A DNA stretch of 64,000 nt from Mesorhizobium kowhaii (GCF_003253745.1 NZ_MZXV01000013.1:744001-808000); one strand, 5' to 3'. Positions 8,667 to 16,520 are shown, numbered from the stretch's first letter. Notes: generated by a model from the letters alone, not told the origin. Program-made: numbers and translations.

Positions 8667-9035
8667 TCAGGCCGCTTCCAGCGCCCAGAGCCGGTGGCTG
8701 TAACGGCGGAAGTAGCGCGCCACCAGTCGCTGCTGTCTGGCCCTGATAAGATCGGGCAGGCGGCGCTCCTGGCGCCAGCGCGGCATGTTGCGCCAGAAGG
8801 CGATGAAGCGGGCGGCGTCCTCGATGGCTTCCTGCGCAGACAGCGCCGGGCCGATCGCCGCCAGGAACAGCGCCTCTGAATGTCTCAACTCGTCGATGAC
8901 CGCCTTGCGCCTGACATGATCCTGGCGGGCGCGCTCGATGCCGTTGCGGCGGATTGCCTCGAAGGCTTCGAGCAGAGCAGGGCTGTCGCCGGTGTAACCG
9001 CAGGCGCGGGCGAAATCGGCGGCAAGAGTGTCCAT
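8667..9035 (-). CDS. hypothetical protein, 122 aa
   Basis: No family recognised. The start at 9035 is favoured over longer in-frame starts because a purine-rich GGGAGCG lies just upstream. The product is mostly helical, arginine-rich (many RR and RxxR pairs in the last 50 residues) and has no signal peptide or membrane span. Divergent from the zinc-ribbon gene at 9221. The intergenic region carries two palindromic motifs, one shared with the promoter region at 10340, suggesting control by the nearby XRE/S24 regulator. The 160 bp between 8507 and 8667 shows nothing recognisable. Confidence 0.65.
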   Translation of the reverse strand: MDTLAADFARACGYTGDSPALLEAFEAIRRNGIERARQDHVRRKAVIDELRHSEALFLAAIGPALSAQEAIEDAARFIAFWRNMPRWRQERRLPDLIRARQQRLVARYFRRYSHRLWALEAA

Positions 9036-9078
9036 CGTCGCTCCCGGATACGATGTGGCGGGCGGTTTGCGCCTCCGA

Positions 9079-9113
9079 CTCACATTTGTGAGTTGATATA
9101 AGCATAACTCAAA
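9079..9113. promoter_or_regulatory. palindromic operator region and shared 18-mer
   Basis: The palindrome CTCACA-TT-TGTGAG spans 9079-9092. Overlapping it, GAGTT (9090-9094) and AACTC (9106-9110) form a second inverted repeat around an 11-bp AT-rich centre. Read on the minus strand, 9113-9096 is TTTGAGTTATGCTTATAT, identical to plus-strand 10340-10357. The TTATAT end may be the -10 element of the gene starting at 9035. Regulatory role inferred. Confidence 0.55.
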
Positions 9114-9220
9114 TAATTGTAGAAGAAAAACTTTTGGGAATCTTTGAAATGCGCGACTCGACTCGCGGCTCAAAACACAGGAATATGTGAACAAATCAGG
9201 AACAAAGGCGAGGAGGGGCG

Positions 9221-9523
9221 ATGGCATTGCCAGGCAAGGAACCAGTGATCGCGCATGTCGCTTCGATATCGGTCGAGTGCGCCGATTGCGGCCGCAACAG
9301 GTGGTGGCGGCCCGATCAGCTGAAGCGGTTCGGGGTGACAGGAAACACGCCGCTAGCCGCCCTTTCAGGACGCATCGTCTGCTCCGCCTGCCGCGCCGAC
9401 GGGCTGCCGGGCGTGGCCATTTCGATCCAGGCGGCGTTCATCGACGAGCGCCAGCGTGTGCGCAGCGAAGCGCAGATGCTGAGCGACCGCGAGGCGCCGC
9501 TGGAGGGATCGAGGCGGGCGTGA
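9221..9523 (+). CDS. small zinc-ribbon-like hypothetical protein
   Basis: 100 residues with two cysteine pairs, CADCGRNRWW (residues ~20-29) and CSAC (~54-57), spaced as a zinc ribbon. The ATG at 9221 has GAGGAGGGG upstream. Such proteins may bind nucleic acid or partner proteins, but no specific family is recognised. Convergent with the S24 regulator gene; a strong bidirectional hairpin separates them. Confidence 0.75.
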   Translation: MALPGKEPVIAHVASISVECADCGRNRWWRPDQLKRFGVTGNTPLAALSGRIVCSACRADGLPGVAISIQAAFIDERQRVRSEAQMLSDREAPLEGSRRA

Positions 9524-9544
9524 GAAGAGGGGGGCGGCGCTGGT

Positions 9545-9576
9545 TTTCCCTTCTCCCGCAGGGGGGAGAAGGGAAA
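9545..9576. terminator. bidirectional hairpin between convergent genes
   Basis: Perfect 13-bp arms TTTCCCTTCTCCC and GGGAGAAGGGAAA around a 6-base loop. It lies between the stops of the zinc-ribbon gene (9523) and the S24 regulator gene (9585). The sequence is a minimal version of the intergenic palindrome family seen elsewhere in the window; A/T runs on both flanks fit a weak two-way terminator. Confidence 0.65.
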
Positions 9577-9584
9577 GGCGCCCG

Positions 9585-10289
9585 CTAATACCCCAGCAAT
9601 TCCTTGAGCGGGATGACGCGCCAGACGTGTTTTATGGCGTAGCGGTTGAACGTCAGCGTCTTCAGCGGATTGTACTGCTCGACCACCAGCTCGGCGGCGG
9701 TGCGCTTGACCAGCTTCTTGATGAAGGCCTTGCCGTTGCGCTCGTTTTCTTCCGGAAAGGTCTCGATCACGACATGGTCGCCGGGCACGGCCTCTCGGCC
9801 GCCGCAATAGATCATGTCGCCCGGTTCGTAGCGCGGCACCATGGAATCGCTAAGCACGTGCAGCGCGAACACCTTGGGGAGGTTGCGGATGCCGGGTGGG
9901 CGCTGGACATAGCCGGCTGGCTCACCGTTTAAGGTGAAGTCGCCGTCATCGCCGCCGACTGCGGCGCCCAGCACCGGGATATCCATCGGCCCGGCTGGCG
10001 GTGGGCCGGCATCGGTGACGATCTCGACGTCGGCGACCGGGCCGGCATCGTCGAGGAAGACGACCTCGCCCTTGCCCAGCGCCACCGGGTCGACGCGCAG
10101 GAAGGCGGCGGTCTTCAGCAAGTTCTCGGTCTTGGGCAGATTGCGGCCGGTTTCCCAATTGCCGACGGCGGCGACATCGGTGTCGTTGTGCTCGGCAATG
10201 TGGCGCATGACGAGGCCGCGCTGCTTGCGCGCCTTGCGGATCGCCGCCCCGACCTTGATCGACAGTTCCGTTTTTGCCATGGCGCCCAT
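9585..10289 (-). CDS. XRE-type HTH regulator with S24 (LexA/CI-like) peptidase domain
   Basis: 234 residues. The HTH covers about residues 9-70 (RGLVMRHIAEHNDTDVAAVGNWETGR). The C-terminal S24 domain starts near residue 104 (DIPVLGAAVGG, the region of the self-cleavage loop) and has the Ser149 nucleophile context VLSDSMVPRYEPGD and a lysine-rich GKAFIKKLVK strand supplying the catalytic base. Related phage-type repressors undergo RecA-stimulated autocleavage; whether this one does is unknown. ATG at 10289 or 10280 are both possible. Neighbouring promoters share an 18-bp motif that may be its operator. Confidence 0.9.
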   Translation of the reverse strand: MGAMAKTELSIKVGAAIRKARKQRGLVMRHIAEHNDTDVAAVGNWETGRNLPKTENLLKTAAFLRVDPVALGKGEVVFLDDAGPVADVEIVTDAGPPPAGPMDIPVLGAAVGGDDGDFTLNGEPAGYVQRPPGIRNLPKVFALHVLSDSMVPRYEPGDMIYCGGREAVPGDHVVIETFPEENERNGKAFIKKLVKRTAAELVVEQYNPLKTLTFNRYAIKHVWRVIPLKELLGY

Positions 10290-10328
10290 GTGAGCGATGA
10301 AAGCGGCTCTCGTCTATGAAAGAATGGC

Positions 10329-10357
10329 TTGCATTTGTTTTTGAGTTATGCTTATAT
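10329..10357 (+). promoter_or_regulatory. promoter with 18-bp motif shared with 9096-9113
   Basis: TTGCAT (10329-10334), a 17-bp gap and TTATAT (10352-10357) resemble a sigma-70 promoter, and 10340-10357 is TTTGAGTTATGCTTATAT, an exact copy of the minus-strand sequence upstream of the gene starting at 9035. If this is the -10, transcripts begin about where the next ORF starts, so that ORF would be leaderless or the promoter serves the GcrA-like gene downstream. Confidence 0.5.
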
Positions 10358-10759
10358 ATGGCCATGCAAAACCTGTCCAGATTCGATGGCATCGTGGCGC
10401 CGGCCTCACGCGAGGCACATAAGGCGGTCATCGCCGCCAGCCTTCCGTCCCGGCCGTCCTCCTCCCCGGCCGGGGCGAAGCCCGAGGCTCCTTGCTTGAT
10501 TGCATCGGCCTCGGGTCCGGTCCGCCTGTCACCGGCGACCGGAACGGCCGGAGCCGCCGCTCCCAGCGGCTCCGGCCCCCAATTCGATCGAGATGGCGCC
10601 GGTTCCGCTGGCCGCTCATGCATCCGCACTGAGGACGGCACCGTCATCCTGTTCGACCCGCTGACGGGCAGGGCGGTTTCCGCCCCTGACAGAAAAACGG
10701 CAGAGGCGCGGCTTTCGCGTCTCGCTGAACCGGCCGGGCAGCAAGTTCGGTCCGGCTGA
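10358..10759 (+). CDS. hypothetical protein, ~133 aa
   Basis: Open frame from ATG 10358 (or 10364). Low-complexity Ala/Pro/Ser-rich middle (residues ~25-80), then a more ordered tail containing GRSCIRTEDGTVILFDPLTG. No family recognised, no signal peptide or membrane span. There is no ribosome-binding site and the putative -10 box touches the start, so it may be leaderless or not a gene. It precedes the GcrA-like gene by about 120 bp on the same strand. Confidence 0.35.
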   Translation: MAMQNLSRFDGIVAPASREAHKAVIAASLPSRPSSSPAGAKPEAPCLIASASGPVRLSPATGTAGAAAPSGSGPQFDRDGAGSAGRSCIRTEDGTVILFDPLTGRAVSAPDRKTAEARLSRLAEPAGQQVRSG

Positions 10760-10877
10760 GCCGGCGCCAGCCGGCCTCGAACAAGACAACCCCGACTGCG
10801 GCCCAGGCAACCGGGCCGACCCCTGATGCTTGCCTGACGGCGCGCGGCCGAAGGCAGAACTTTGGATGGAGCTGGAG

Positions 10878-11564
10878 ATGGCAAGCTATGCCGACGCGGA
10901 ACTGCAAGAGATCGCCGGCTGGCTGAAGGACGGGCTTTCCGCCTCGAAGATCGCGGCGGCGTTCAGCGCACTGCGCGGCAGTCCGGTGTCGCGCAACGCC
11001 ATCATCGGCATCGTGCATCGCAACGCCATGCTGGGTGCGATCGGCTTTGCCCATGGCAAGGGGCTGGCTGCCGGAGCCAAGCGGGCTGCGGGCAAGCGCA
11101 GCAAACAGGCGAGCGGAACGCCGGCACAGGGCAGGGCCATCGCCACCGCAGTTGCCGGCACGATCGACGTCGCATTCGCCACCGGCGGCGCCAGCGTGCG
11201 CGAGCCGGCCCGACTGAGGCGCGAACCGCCATCGGCCTGGCTGCCGCCGCGCCTGTTCGTGCGCGAAGTGGGCGTGTTGATCGCCGATGGCGAAGCTTAT
11301 CGCTTCAAGGCGCCGGTGCCGCTTCGTGCGGCCCTTGGCCGCCAGCCACATGGCGTGGCGATGCGCTTCATCGACTGCCTGTTCGGCCGCTGCCGCGCGC
11401 CGCTGGACCTGACGCTGGAAGAGGACCCTGAGAACGACGCACCGGGCGGCCGGCCGGGCGCCGACATGCTGTGCTGCGGCATGCGCACCAAGGCGCTGAA
11501 AAGCTATTGCACCTACCACCAAGCGCGCTTCCGCCGCCGGGTTTTTGAGGCGACGCCGGGGTGA
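10878..11564 (+). CDS. GcrA-like cell-cycle regulator family protein (divergent paralogue)
   Basis: 228 residues from ATG 10878, chosen for GGAG six bases upstream (an in-frame ATG at 10866 is an alternative). The N-terminal HTH-like segment LKDGLSASKIAAAF..SRNAIIGIVHR matches the GcrA DNA-binding domain. The C-terminus has the GcrA-type cysteine-rich end: CLFGRCRAPLDL, then DMLCCGMRTKALKSYCTYHQARF. In Caulobacter, GcrA binds sigma-70 and activates promoters methylated by CcrM. Canonical GcrA is ~170 aa with a CxWP-type motif; here that region is altered and a 70-residue insert separates the domains, so this is a paralogue rather than the essential gene (inference). Confidence 0.8.
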   Translation: MASYADAELQEIAGWLKDGLSASKIAAAFSALRGSPVSRNAIIGIVHRNAMLGAIGFAHGKGLAAGAKRAAGKRSKQASGTPAQGRAIATAVAGTIDVAFATGGASVREPARLRREPPSAWLPPRLFVREVGVLIADGEAYRFKAPVPLRAALGRQPHGVAMRFIDCLFGRCRAPLDLTLEEDPENDAPGGRPGADMLCCGMRTKALKSYCTYHQARFRRRVFEATPG

Positions 11565-11569
11565 GCATC

Positions 11570-11702
11570 CCTTCTCCCCGTTCACGGGGGTGAGACATGA
11601 TCCGCGCAGCGGACGAAAAGCCAATTGCTTGGCTTTTCGAACGGCGAACGCCCGAAGCGACAGCGAAGGGCACCCTGCCGGCAGGCGGATGAGGGGCAGC
11701 GC
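11570..11702. repeat. intergenic palindromic mosaic repeat
   Basis: Composite of small palindromes: a CTCCCCG..CGGGGGTGAG start, TCCGCGCAGCGGA, then CGAAAAGCCAA-TTGC-TTGGCTTTTCG at 11614-11639 (11-bp perfect arms), and an end reading CTGCCGGCAGGCGGATGAGGGG. The 26-bp palindrome recurs exactly at 16547-16572, and the final block matches the element at 5805 in reverse. The unit lies just past the GcrA-like gene and could terminate it. Confidence 0.75.
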
Positions 11703-11778
11703 CCAATACGCAAGAAAGTGGATGAGCGGCCACGAGGATTTTGAGATGACGCTGAATCGAAACGAAAGCGCAGCAACC

Positions 11779-12096
11779 CTATTTCGGCATTTGCCGGCCC
11801 TGCTTGGGCATGCGGCTTTGCACGGTCTTGGGCTCGAGCGTCATGGCCGGTCCGCTTTCGGCCTCCAGGATGTCGGTCACCCTGGCAAAGCCGGTGAACA
11901 CTTTCATGGCGTCGGATTCGGAGATCTGCGCGGCAATCGCCGCACTGCAGGCGTTGAGGGCGCTGCGATAGACATGGCCGCGCCGCTCGAGCGGCCACCG
12001 CTGCAGGAAGTCGGCGGCGTCGCTGACGCAGTCGATCTCTTCGATCTGGCCGTCCATCCGCACCTTGAGCGGCACTCCGGTCTTCATCGTACCCAT
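11779..12096 (-). CDS. DUF982 domain protein
   Basis: 105 residues from ATG 12096, with GAAGGTGAG upstream; longer starts lack a ribosome-binding site. The DUF982 core is visible: VSDAADFLQRWPLERRGHVY followed by an alanine-rich helix with a conserved Cys (ALNACSAAIA). This small domain is largely restricted to Hyphomicrobiales, usually in many copies per genome, function unknown. The last 25 residues are basic and unstructured. A second DUF982 gene lies ~100 bp upstream on the same strand. Confidence 0.8.
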   Translation of the reverse strand: MGTMKTGVPLKVRMDGQIEEIDCVSDAADFLQRWPLERRGHVYRSALNACSAAIAAQISESDAMKVFTGFARVTDILEAESGPAMTLEPKTVQSRMPKQGRQMPK

Positions 12097-12201
12097 TGCG
12101 CTCACCTTCACTCTGCGCGGGGCTGGAAACCCCGCTTCGATCAACGCGCCATGCTGCCGGGCGGTTGCATCACATTTTCGGCTCGGCCCGGCCCACGAAC
12201 C

Positions 12202-12483
12202 TTACGGGCGGGCCACGGCGTCCAGCCAATCATGCGCGCGGCTTTTCGTCCTGGCCACCAATATGTTCTGTTGGCTGGCCGCCCTGGTGAGGGCGTCGAA
12301 GGCGATGCGCTGGCTGCAGGTGCCGTCCACGGCCAGGGCGACGAGCCGGGCCGCCTCGACATAGCCAGGTGCTGTCTTGTCGGGCCATTGCTGCCCAAGC
12401 GCGTTGGCGGCCTCGGCCACCGAGCTGACCAGTATGGTTCTGTTGTCGCAAAAGCGCAGGGTAGCCGGCATGAAGGCGGGCAT
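12202..12483 (-). CDS. DUF982 domain protein
   Basis: 93 residues from ATG 12483, with GGGAGA upstream. DUF982 features: RTILVSSVAEAANALGQQWP, then an Ala-rich helix (YVEAARLVALAVDG). It diverges clearly from the copy at 11779, so the pair is an old duplication or independent family members. Function of the domain is unknown. Confidence 0.75.
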   Translation of the reverse strand: MPAFMPATLRFCDNRTILVSSVAEAANALGQQWPDKTAPGYVEAARLVALAVDGTCSQRIAFDALTRAASQQNILVARTKSRAHDWLDAVARP

Positions 12484-12566
12484 CGTCGTGTCTCCCGTGG
12501 ACGCCGCATAACGTCGCGAGATCGCGCTGGTTCCATCGCCGATCGTGAAGGCCTCGACCTCGAAAG

Positions 12567-12759
12567 CTTGGGTTCCTCGCCCCACACAGTGGGGAGAGAG
12601 GTGGCTCGGCGTAGCCGAGACGGAGAGGGGGCAACCGTCACGAAGCCAGAGCCGGCTGAGGATGGGCACGAGACCACGATCCGCCGCGCTGCCCCCTCTC
12701 TGTCTCGGGCCTCGCCCGAGCCACCTCTCCCCCGTTCCACGGGGGCGAGGAACCCAGGT
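12567..12759. repeat. ~190-bp inverted intergenic repeat (RIME-like)
   Basis: The outer arms 12567-12633 and 12690-12759 are imperfect inverted copies: GGGTTCCTCGCCCC pairs with GGGGCGAGGAACCC, and GAGAGGTGGCTCGG with CCGAGCCACCTCTC. A 56-bp non-palindromic centre separates them. Architecture matches the rhizobial RIME class of mobile-looking intergenic palindromes. It fills most of the 300-bp gap between a DUF982 gene and the gene at 12802; no coding sequence is seen there. Confidence 0.75.
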
Positions 12760-12801
12760 TCTGCAAGGTCCACCCAAACATCCAAAACCCAGGAGCCCCC
12801 C

Positions 12802-13398
12802 ATGCCTAGGAAACCCAGACCCGCCAAACCGCAGGCGCCAAAACTGCCGAAGGGCGAGGCCGAGCAGGTGCGCATCCGCCGCGAGATCGGCCATGATTTC
12901 GCGCTGAAGGACGACGAATTCGGCCGCAAGCGGCTGGCGGCGGGCACCTCCGAGGCAGGCCGCGTCTACGAGGTGTCGAATGACGGCTACACCGCCACCG
13001 GCGGCATCGTGCGGGTGCGCACTATCGACCCGCTTCTGGGCATCACCTCGCTGTCGCGCCAGCAGCGCGAGGCAGGCCTGCGCTACCGCGAGGATTTCCG
13101 CTGCAGCCAGCAGGCAAGCGTCAAGCCGATGCGCTGGGCCGAGCGCGTCGACGGCGGCCGGCACGGCGGCGGCATTGCCGACAGCGTGCTCGACGCCGGC
13201 CGCGCGCATGCCGCCGCCACCAGGGCGCTATGCCACTGGGAAGTGGCCGCCGTGGCGCAGAAAGTCTGCTGCGCCGGCGGCTCGATCAAGAGCCTGGCCG
13301 AGCAGACCGGCGAGGGCAGGGATGTGGTGACGAAGCTGCTGAAGGTCGGGCTGGATTTGCTGGCGGTCCACTATGGGATGATGATGGGGCGGCGGTGA
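12802..13398 (+). CDS. hypothetical protein, possible DUF6456-like
   Basis: 198 residues from ATG 12802 with AGGAG six bases ahead; the open frame extends further upstream through repeat DNA but that part is not coding-like. Basic, proline-rich N-terminus (~20 residues), then a soluble region with TIDPLLGITSLSRQQREAGLRYREDF, reminiscent of DUF6456 proteins, and a C-terminal helical part that reads like a helix-turn-helix (GGSIKSLAEQTGEGRDVVTKLLKVGLDLL). A DNA-binding role is possible but unproven. Confidence 0.75.
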   Translation: MPRKPRPAKPQAPKLPKGEAEQVRIRREIGHDFALKDDEFGRKRLAAGTSEAGRVYEVSNDGYTATGGIVRVRTIDPLLGITSLSRQQREAGLRYREDFRCSQQASVKPMRWAERVDGGRHGGGIADSVLDAGRAHAAATRALCHWEVAAVAQKVCCAGGSIKSLAEQTGEGRDVVTKLLKVGLDLLAVHYGMMMGRR

Positions 13399-13464
13399 GC
13401 CTTGAACAAGCAAACCGCCTAGCCTAAAACCTATTCAATACCGGCAAAGAAATTCAAAGCTTTT

Positions 13465-14457
13465 ATGGCGCAATTCTGGTGGGTCAATCACAATCAAACC
13501 GCTCGCCAGGAGATTGAGGGGCAATACCTCTGGTCGCCAAAAACTGAGAAAAATGGGGCACGCAGCGAGTTCTACAACAACATGCGTCGGGCGACACCCG
13601 GTGACCTTGTTTTGTCTTTCTTCGATCAAGCCGTGCGGTACGTTGGACGAGTAACGGAGTTCGCATTCACAGCACCAAAACCAACCGAGTTTAAAAACAC
13701 CGGAGCTTATTGGAATCAGGAAGGTTGGCTCCTTCCAGTTTACTGGACGCCGCTTGCACCGACAGTGCGTCCGAAGGCCATGATTGGCGAATTGGGTCCG
13801 CTTCTTCCGACCCGATATTCGCCGATCCACCCAATCTCTGGATCGGGCAATCAAAAAGCCTATCTCGCCAGCGTGTCGCAAGATGTGTTCTACGCCATCG
13901 TAGCTGGCGCAGCTTTCAACGGTGAAGCTTTGGTGCGTGGTGGCGCCAACAGCCTCACTTTCGAGGTCGTCAACGAAATTTTGGAGAACGCCGTCGAGCG
14001 ACGCATCCGAGAAGATATTCAGCTCGAAGACACAGTAAGAGACAGCGTCATTCAGGCCCGTCGCGGCCAGGGGAAATTTCGTTCCAATGTCGAAGCGGTG
14101 GAGCGCTCATGCCGTCTAACTGGCGTCACTAATCCCTCGCTTCTGATCGCGAGCCATATCAAACCTTGGCGGCTATGTACGTCTGCGCGGGAGCGCCTTG
14201 ATGGTATGAATGGTCTGCTTCTCACGCCAGACGCCGATCATTTGTTTGACCGGGGATTTATTAGTTTTGGAGGTGAGGGCGAGGTTCTTGTCTCCTCGCG
14301 TGTCGACAAAACAGATCTGCAACGTCTCGGATTCGAGCAATTGGCAATGCAGCGCTTTGGCTTTGCTGAAGCCCCCGCGGTCTGGCGCACAGGAGCGTTC
14401 AACCCGCCGCAACAAGGTTACCTTGCCCAACATCGAGCGGATGTGTTTGTAGCTTAA
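13465..14457 (+). CDS. EVE/PUA-like domain plus HNH endonuclease, candidate modification-dependent restriction enzyme
   Basis: 330 residues. Residues ~1-150 look like an EVE/PUA-superfamily domain (FWWVNHNQTARQEIEGQYLW, then GDLVLSFFDQAVRYVGRVTE), a fold that reads modified bases. Residues ~205-265 carry an HNH nuclease: Cys216, ASHIKPW with His231, NGLLLTP with Asn249, and DHLFDRGFISF with His259. This architecture occurs in type IV-like restriction enzymes. Base composition is visibly lower in GC than both flanks and codon use is less biased, suggesting horizontal acquisition. No methyltransferase is adjacent, which fits a stand-alone enzyme. The ~280 bp after it (14458-14741) holds nothing recognisable and shares the atypical composition. 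Confidence 0.85.
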   Translation: MAQFWWVNHNQTARQEIEGQYLWSPKTEKNGARSEFYNNMRRATPGDLVLSFFDQAVRYVGRVTEFAFTAPKPTEFKNTGAYWNQEGWLLPVYWTPLAPTVRPKAMIGELGPLLPTRYSPIHPISGSGNQKAYLASVSQDVFYAIVAGAAFNGEALVRGGANSLTFEVVNEILENAVERRIREDIQLEDTVRDSVIQARRGQGKFRSNVEAVERSCRLTGVTNPSLLIASHIKPWRLCTSARERLDGMNGLLLTPDADHLFDRGFISFGGEGEVLVSSRVDKTDLQRLGFEQLAMQRFGFAEAPAVWRTGAFNPPQQGYLAQHRADVFVA

Positions 14458-14741
14458 GGCTGAGGCGAGAAGGATTGAGGTCTCCCCCAACAGTCATCGT
14501 TCTCTTCAATCGCGGCAGTTCCACCCATCTGCCGATCGCCTCCTTCAAGAAGGCCTGCTTGGTCAAGGGGGCTTGGACTTCGTCGCCGAGCAAGTTCTGG
14601 GCCGGATACCTTCCGCAGCAGGCGATCCGTATTCTGCAATTTCAACACGTCTCGTCGCACAGCAAAACGATATACTCGAAGGCCGCGTTTGCCCCCGGCG
14701 ATGGATGCGGTCGAGGCTTGAAGATAGTGCCAGCTTCGCCC

Positions 14742-15635
14742 CTACCTTCCCAATCTCCCCATCTCCCTCACCAAAAACTCCACGAACAGCCTCGCCCGCA
14801 CCGGCAATTGCCTTCCAAAAGCATGCACGATGTGGACCGGCATGGTTGGCATCGGCACATCAGGCAAGACGCGCACGAGGCGGCCGGTGTCGAGGTCGTC
14901 TTGCACGGCGACTTGCATGAGGTGGGCGATGCCGGCGCCGGCCAAGGCGGCATTGCGGATGGCGCCGCCGTCGTCGGTGTCGAAACGGCCGTCGGGCACG
15001 ATCTCGGTGCCGTTAGTGAAGGCGATGGGTTGCGGGCGGCCCGCCGAGACATAGCGGATGAAATCATGGCGCCGCAAATCCTCGATCGAGGCAGGAAAGC
15101 CTCGACGCTGGAGATAGGCGGGGGCGGCCACCAGCACGATCGGCAGGCTGGCGATGCGCCGCGCAGTGAGCCCGGCGTCGGCCAGCGCGCCCATGCGCAC
15201 CGCCACGTCGTAGTTCTCGCGGATCAGGTCGGCGTGGCGGTCGGTGACGCTGAGTTCCAGCTTCACTTCCGGCTGTTCGGCCAGGAACGCTTGAGCCCAC
15301 GAGGCGATCAGGCCACGGCCGAGCTCGACCGGGGCGGTGACGCGCAGCAGGCCGCGCGCCGTGCCGGTGCTCTGCACGATGTCCTGCGCATCGTCGAGTG
15401 CCCGCAGCAGCGGCGCCACGCGCTCGTAATAGGCGATGCCTTCGCTGGTCAGCCCCAGCCGGCGCGTCGAGCGCTGGATGAGTTTTGCGCCGAGCCGCCG
15501 TTCCAACTTCGCGACGCTTTTCGACACGGCGGACGGGCTGGAGCCGATCAGCCGGCTGGCGGCCTGGAAGGAACCGGCATCCACCGTGCGCACGAAGGCG
15601 ACGAGGCCGGCGGTCTTTTCGAGGATGGTGGTCAT
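14742..15635 (-). CDS. LysR-family transcriptional regulator
   Basis: 297 residues. N-terminal winged HTH (residues ~8-65, FVRTVDAGSFQAASRLIGSS and SVAKLERRLGAKLIQRSTRR), followed by a periplasmic-binding-like co-inducer domain. Belongs to the AaeR/DsdC-like group commonly regulating a divergent oxidoreductase. Divergent from the SDR gene at 15770; the 134-bp intergenic region is the expected binding site. Inducer unknown. Confidence 0.93.
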   Translation of the reverse strand: MTTILEKTAGLVAFVRTVDAGSFQAASRLIGSSPSAVSKSVAKLERRLGAKLIQRSTRRLGLTSEGIAYYERVAPLLRALDDAQDIVQSTGTARGLLRVTAPVELGRGLIASWAQAFLAEQPEVKLELSVTDRHADLIRENYDVAVRMGALADAGLTARRIASLPIVLVAAPAYLQRRGFPASIEDLRRHDFIRYVSAGRPQPIAFTNGTEIVPDGRFDTDDGGAIRNAALAGAGIAHLMQVAVQDDLDTGRLVRVLPDVPMPTMPVHIVHAFGRQLPVRARLFVEFLVREMGRLGR

Positions 15636-15769
15636 GGCGGCATCATCACATGTCGACGAGAGATCTATTCCAGAATTCCAAGCATGAAAGAATGGCCTTC
15701 TGTTAGCCTAATACGCTTTTTCGGCGCGCTTAAATACCGCTCATCGTCAGGATCACAAGGAGAGAATGG

Positions 15770-16519
15770 ATGAGCAGTCTGAACGGCAAGGTCGCCATCG
15801 TCACCGGCGCGTCGAAGGGCATAGGAGCAGCCATCGCCAAGGGGCTGGCGGCGGCGGGCGCCGCTGTGGTGGTCAACTATGCCTCATCGCGGGAAAGGGC
15901 CGCGCGCGTCGTCGCTGCTATCGAGGATGCCGGCGGCCGGGCGGTGGCGGTGAAGGGCGATGTCGCGCTGGCGGCAGATGTGCGCGGCCTGTTTGAAGCG
16001 GCAAAGTCCTCGTTCGGCGGCGTCGACATCCTGGTCAACAATGCCGGCGTGTTCCAGTTCGAGCCGCTGGAGGTGGTGACCGAGGCCGAGTTCCACCGCG
16101 AATTCGACACCAATGTGCTGGGCATAATGCTGACCACCCAGGAAGCGGTGAAGCATTTCGGGCCGGCCGGTGGCAGCATCATCAACATCAGCTCGGTCGC
16201 CAGCCTTAATCCGCAGCCCAACTCGCTGGTCTATGCCGCCACCAAGGCGGCAGTGGATTCGATCACGCTGTCGATGGCGCGTGAGCTTGGCAGCCGCCAC
16301 ATCCGCGTCAACGCCATCGCGCCTGGCGGCGTCGACACCGAAGGGCTGCAGCGGGTCGGCATCGTTGGCAGCGAGCACGAAAAGGCGCTGGTGGCGATCA
16401 CCCCGCTCGGCCGCTTCGGCCAGCCCGACGACATTGCGAAGGTGGCGGTGTTTCTGGCGTCCGACGAGGCGGGCTGGGTGACTGGAGAGCGGATCACGGC
16501 GTCGGGCGGGTGGCGGTAG
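15770..16519 (+). CDS. SDR family oxidoreductase (FabG-like)
   Basis: 249 residues. TGASKGIG at 12-19, NNAG at 90-93, Ser141/142, Tyr155 and Lys159 form the classical SDR signature; the C-terminus GERITASGGWR is typical of FabG-like enzymes. ATG at 15770 has AAGGAGAG upstream. Substrate unknown; probably under the divergent LysR regulator. Confidence 0.93.
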   Translation: MSSLNGKVAIVTGASKGIGAAIAKGLAAAGAAVVVNYASSRERAARVVAAIEDAGGRAVAVKGDVALAADVRGLFEAAKSSFGGVDILVNNAGVFQFEPLEVVTEAEFHREFDTNVLGIMLTTQEAVKHFGPAGGSIINISSVASLNPQPNSLVYAATKAAVDSITLSMARELGSRHIRVNAIAPGGVDTEGLQRVGIVGSEHEKALVAITPLGRFGQPDDIAKVAVFLASDEAGWVTGERITASGGWR

Positions 16520-16520
16520 G

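Noticed and set aside
11545..12801. 5' extension of the ORF ending at 13398
   Set aside because: The extension crosses mosaic repeats and two antisense DUF982 genes; coding-like sequence and a ribosome-binding site start only at 12802.
12202..13209. Long minus ORF covering the second DUF982 gene
   Set aside because: Only the last 93 codons resemble DUF982; the rest is antisense of the gene at 12802 and of a RIME-like repeat.
14475..15773. 432-codon plus ORF opposite the LysR gene
   Set aside because: LysR HTH and effector domains are on the minus strand; the plus translation is His/Arg/Gly-rich and without a family.
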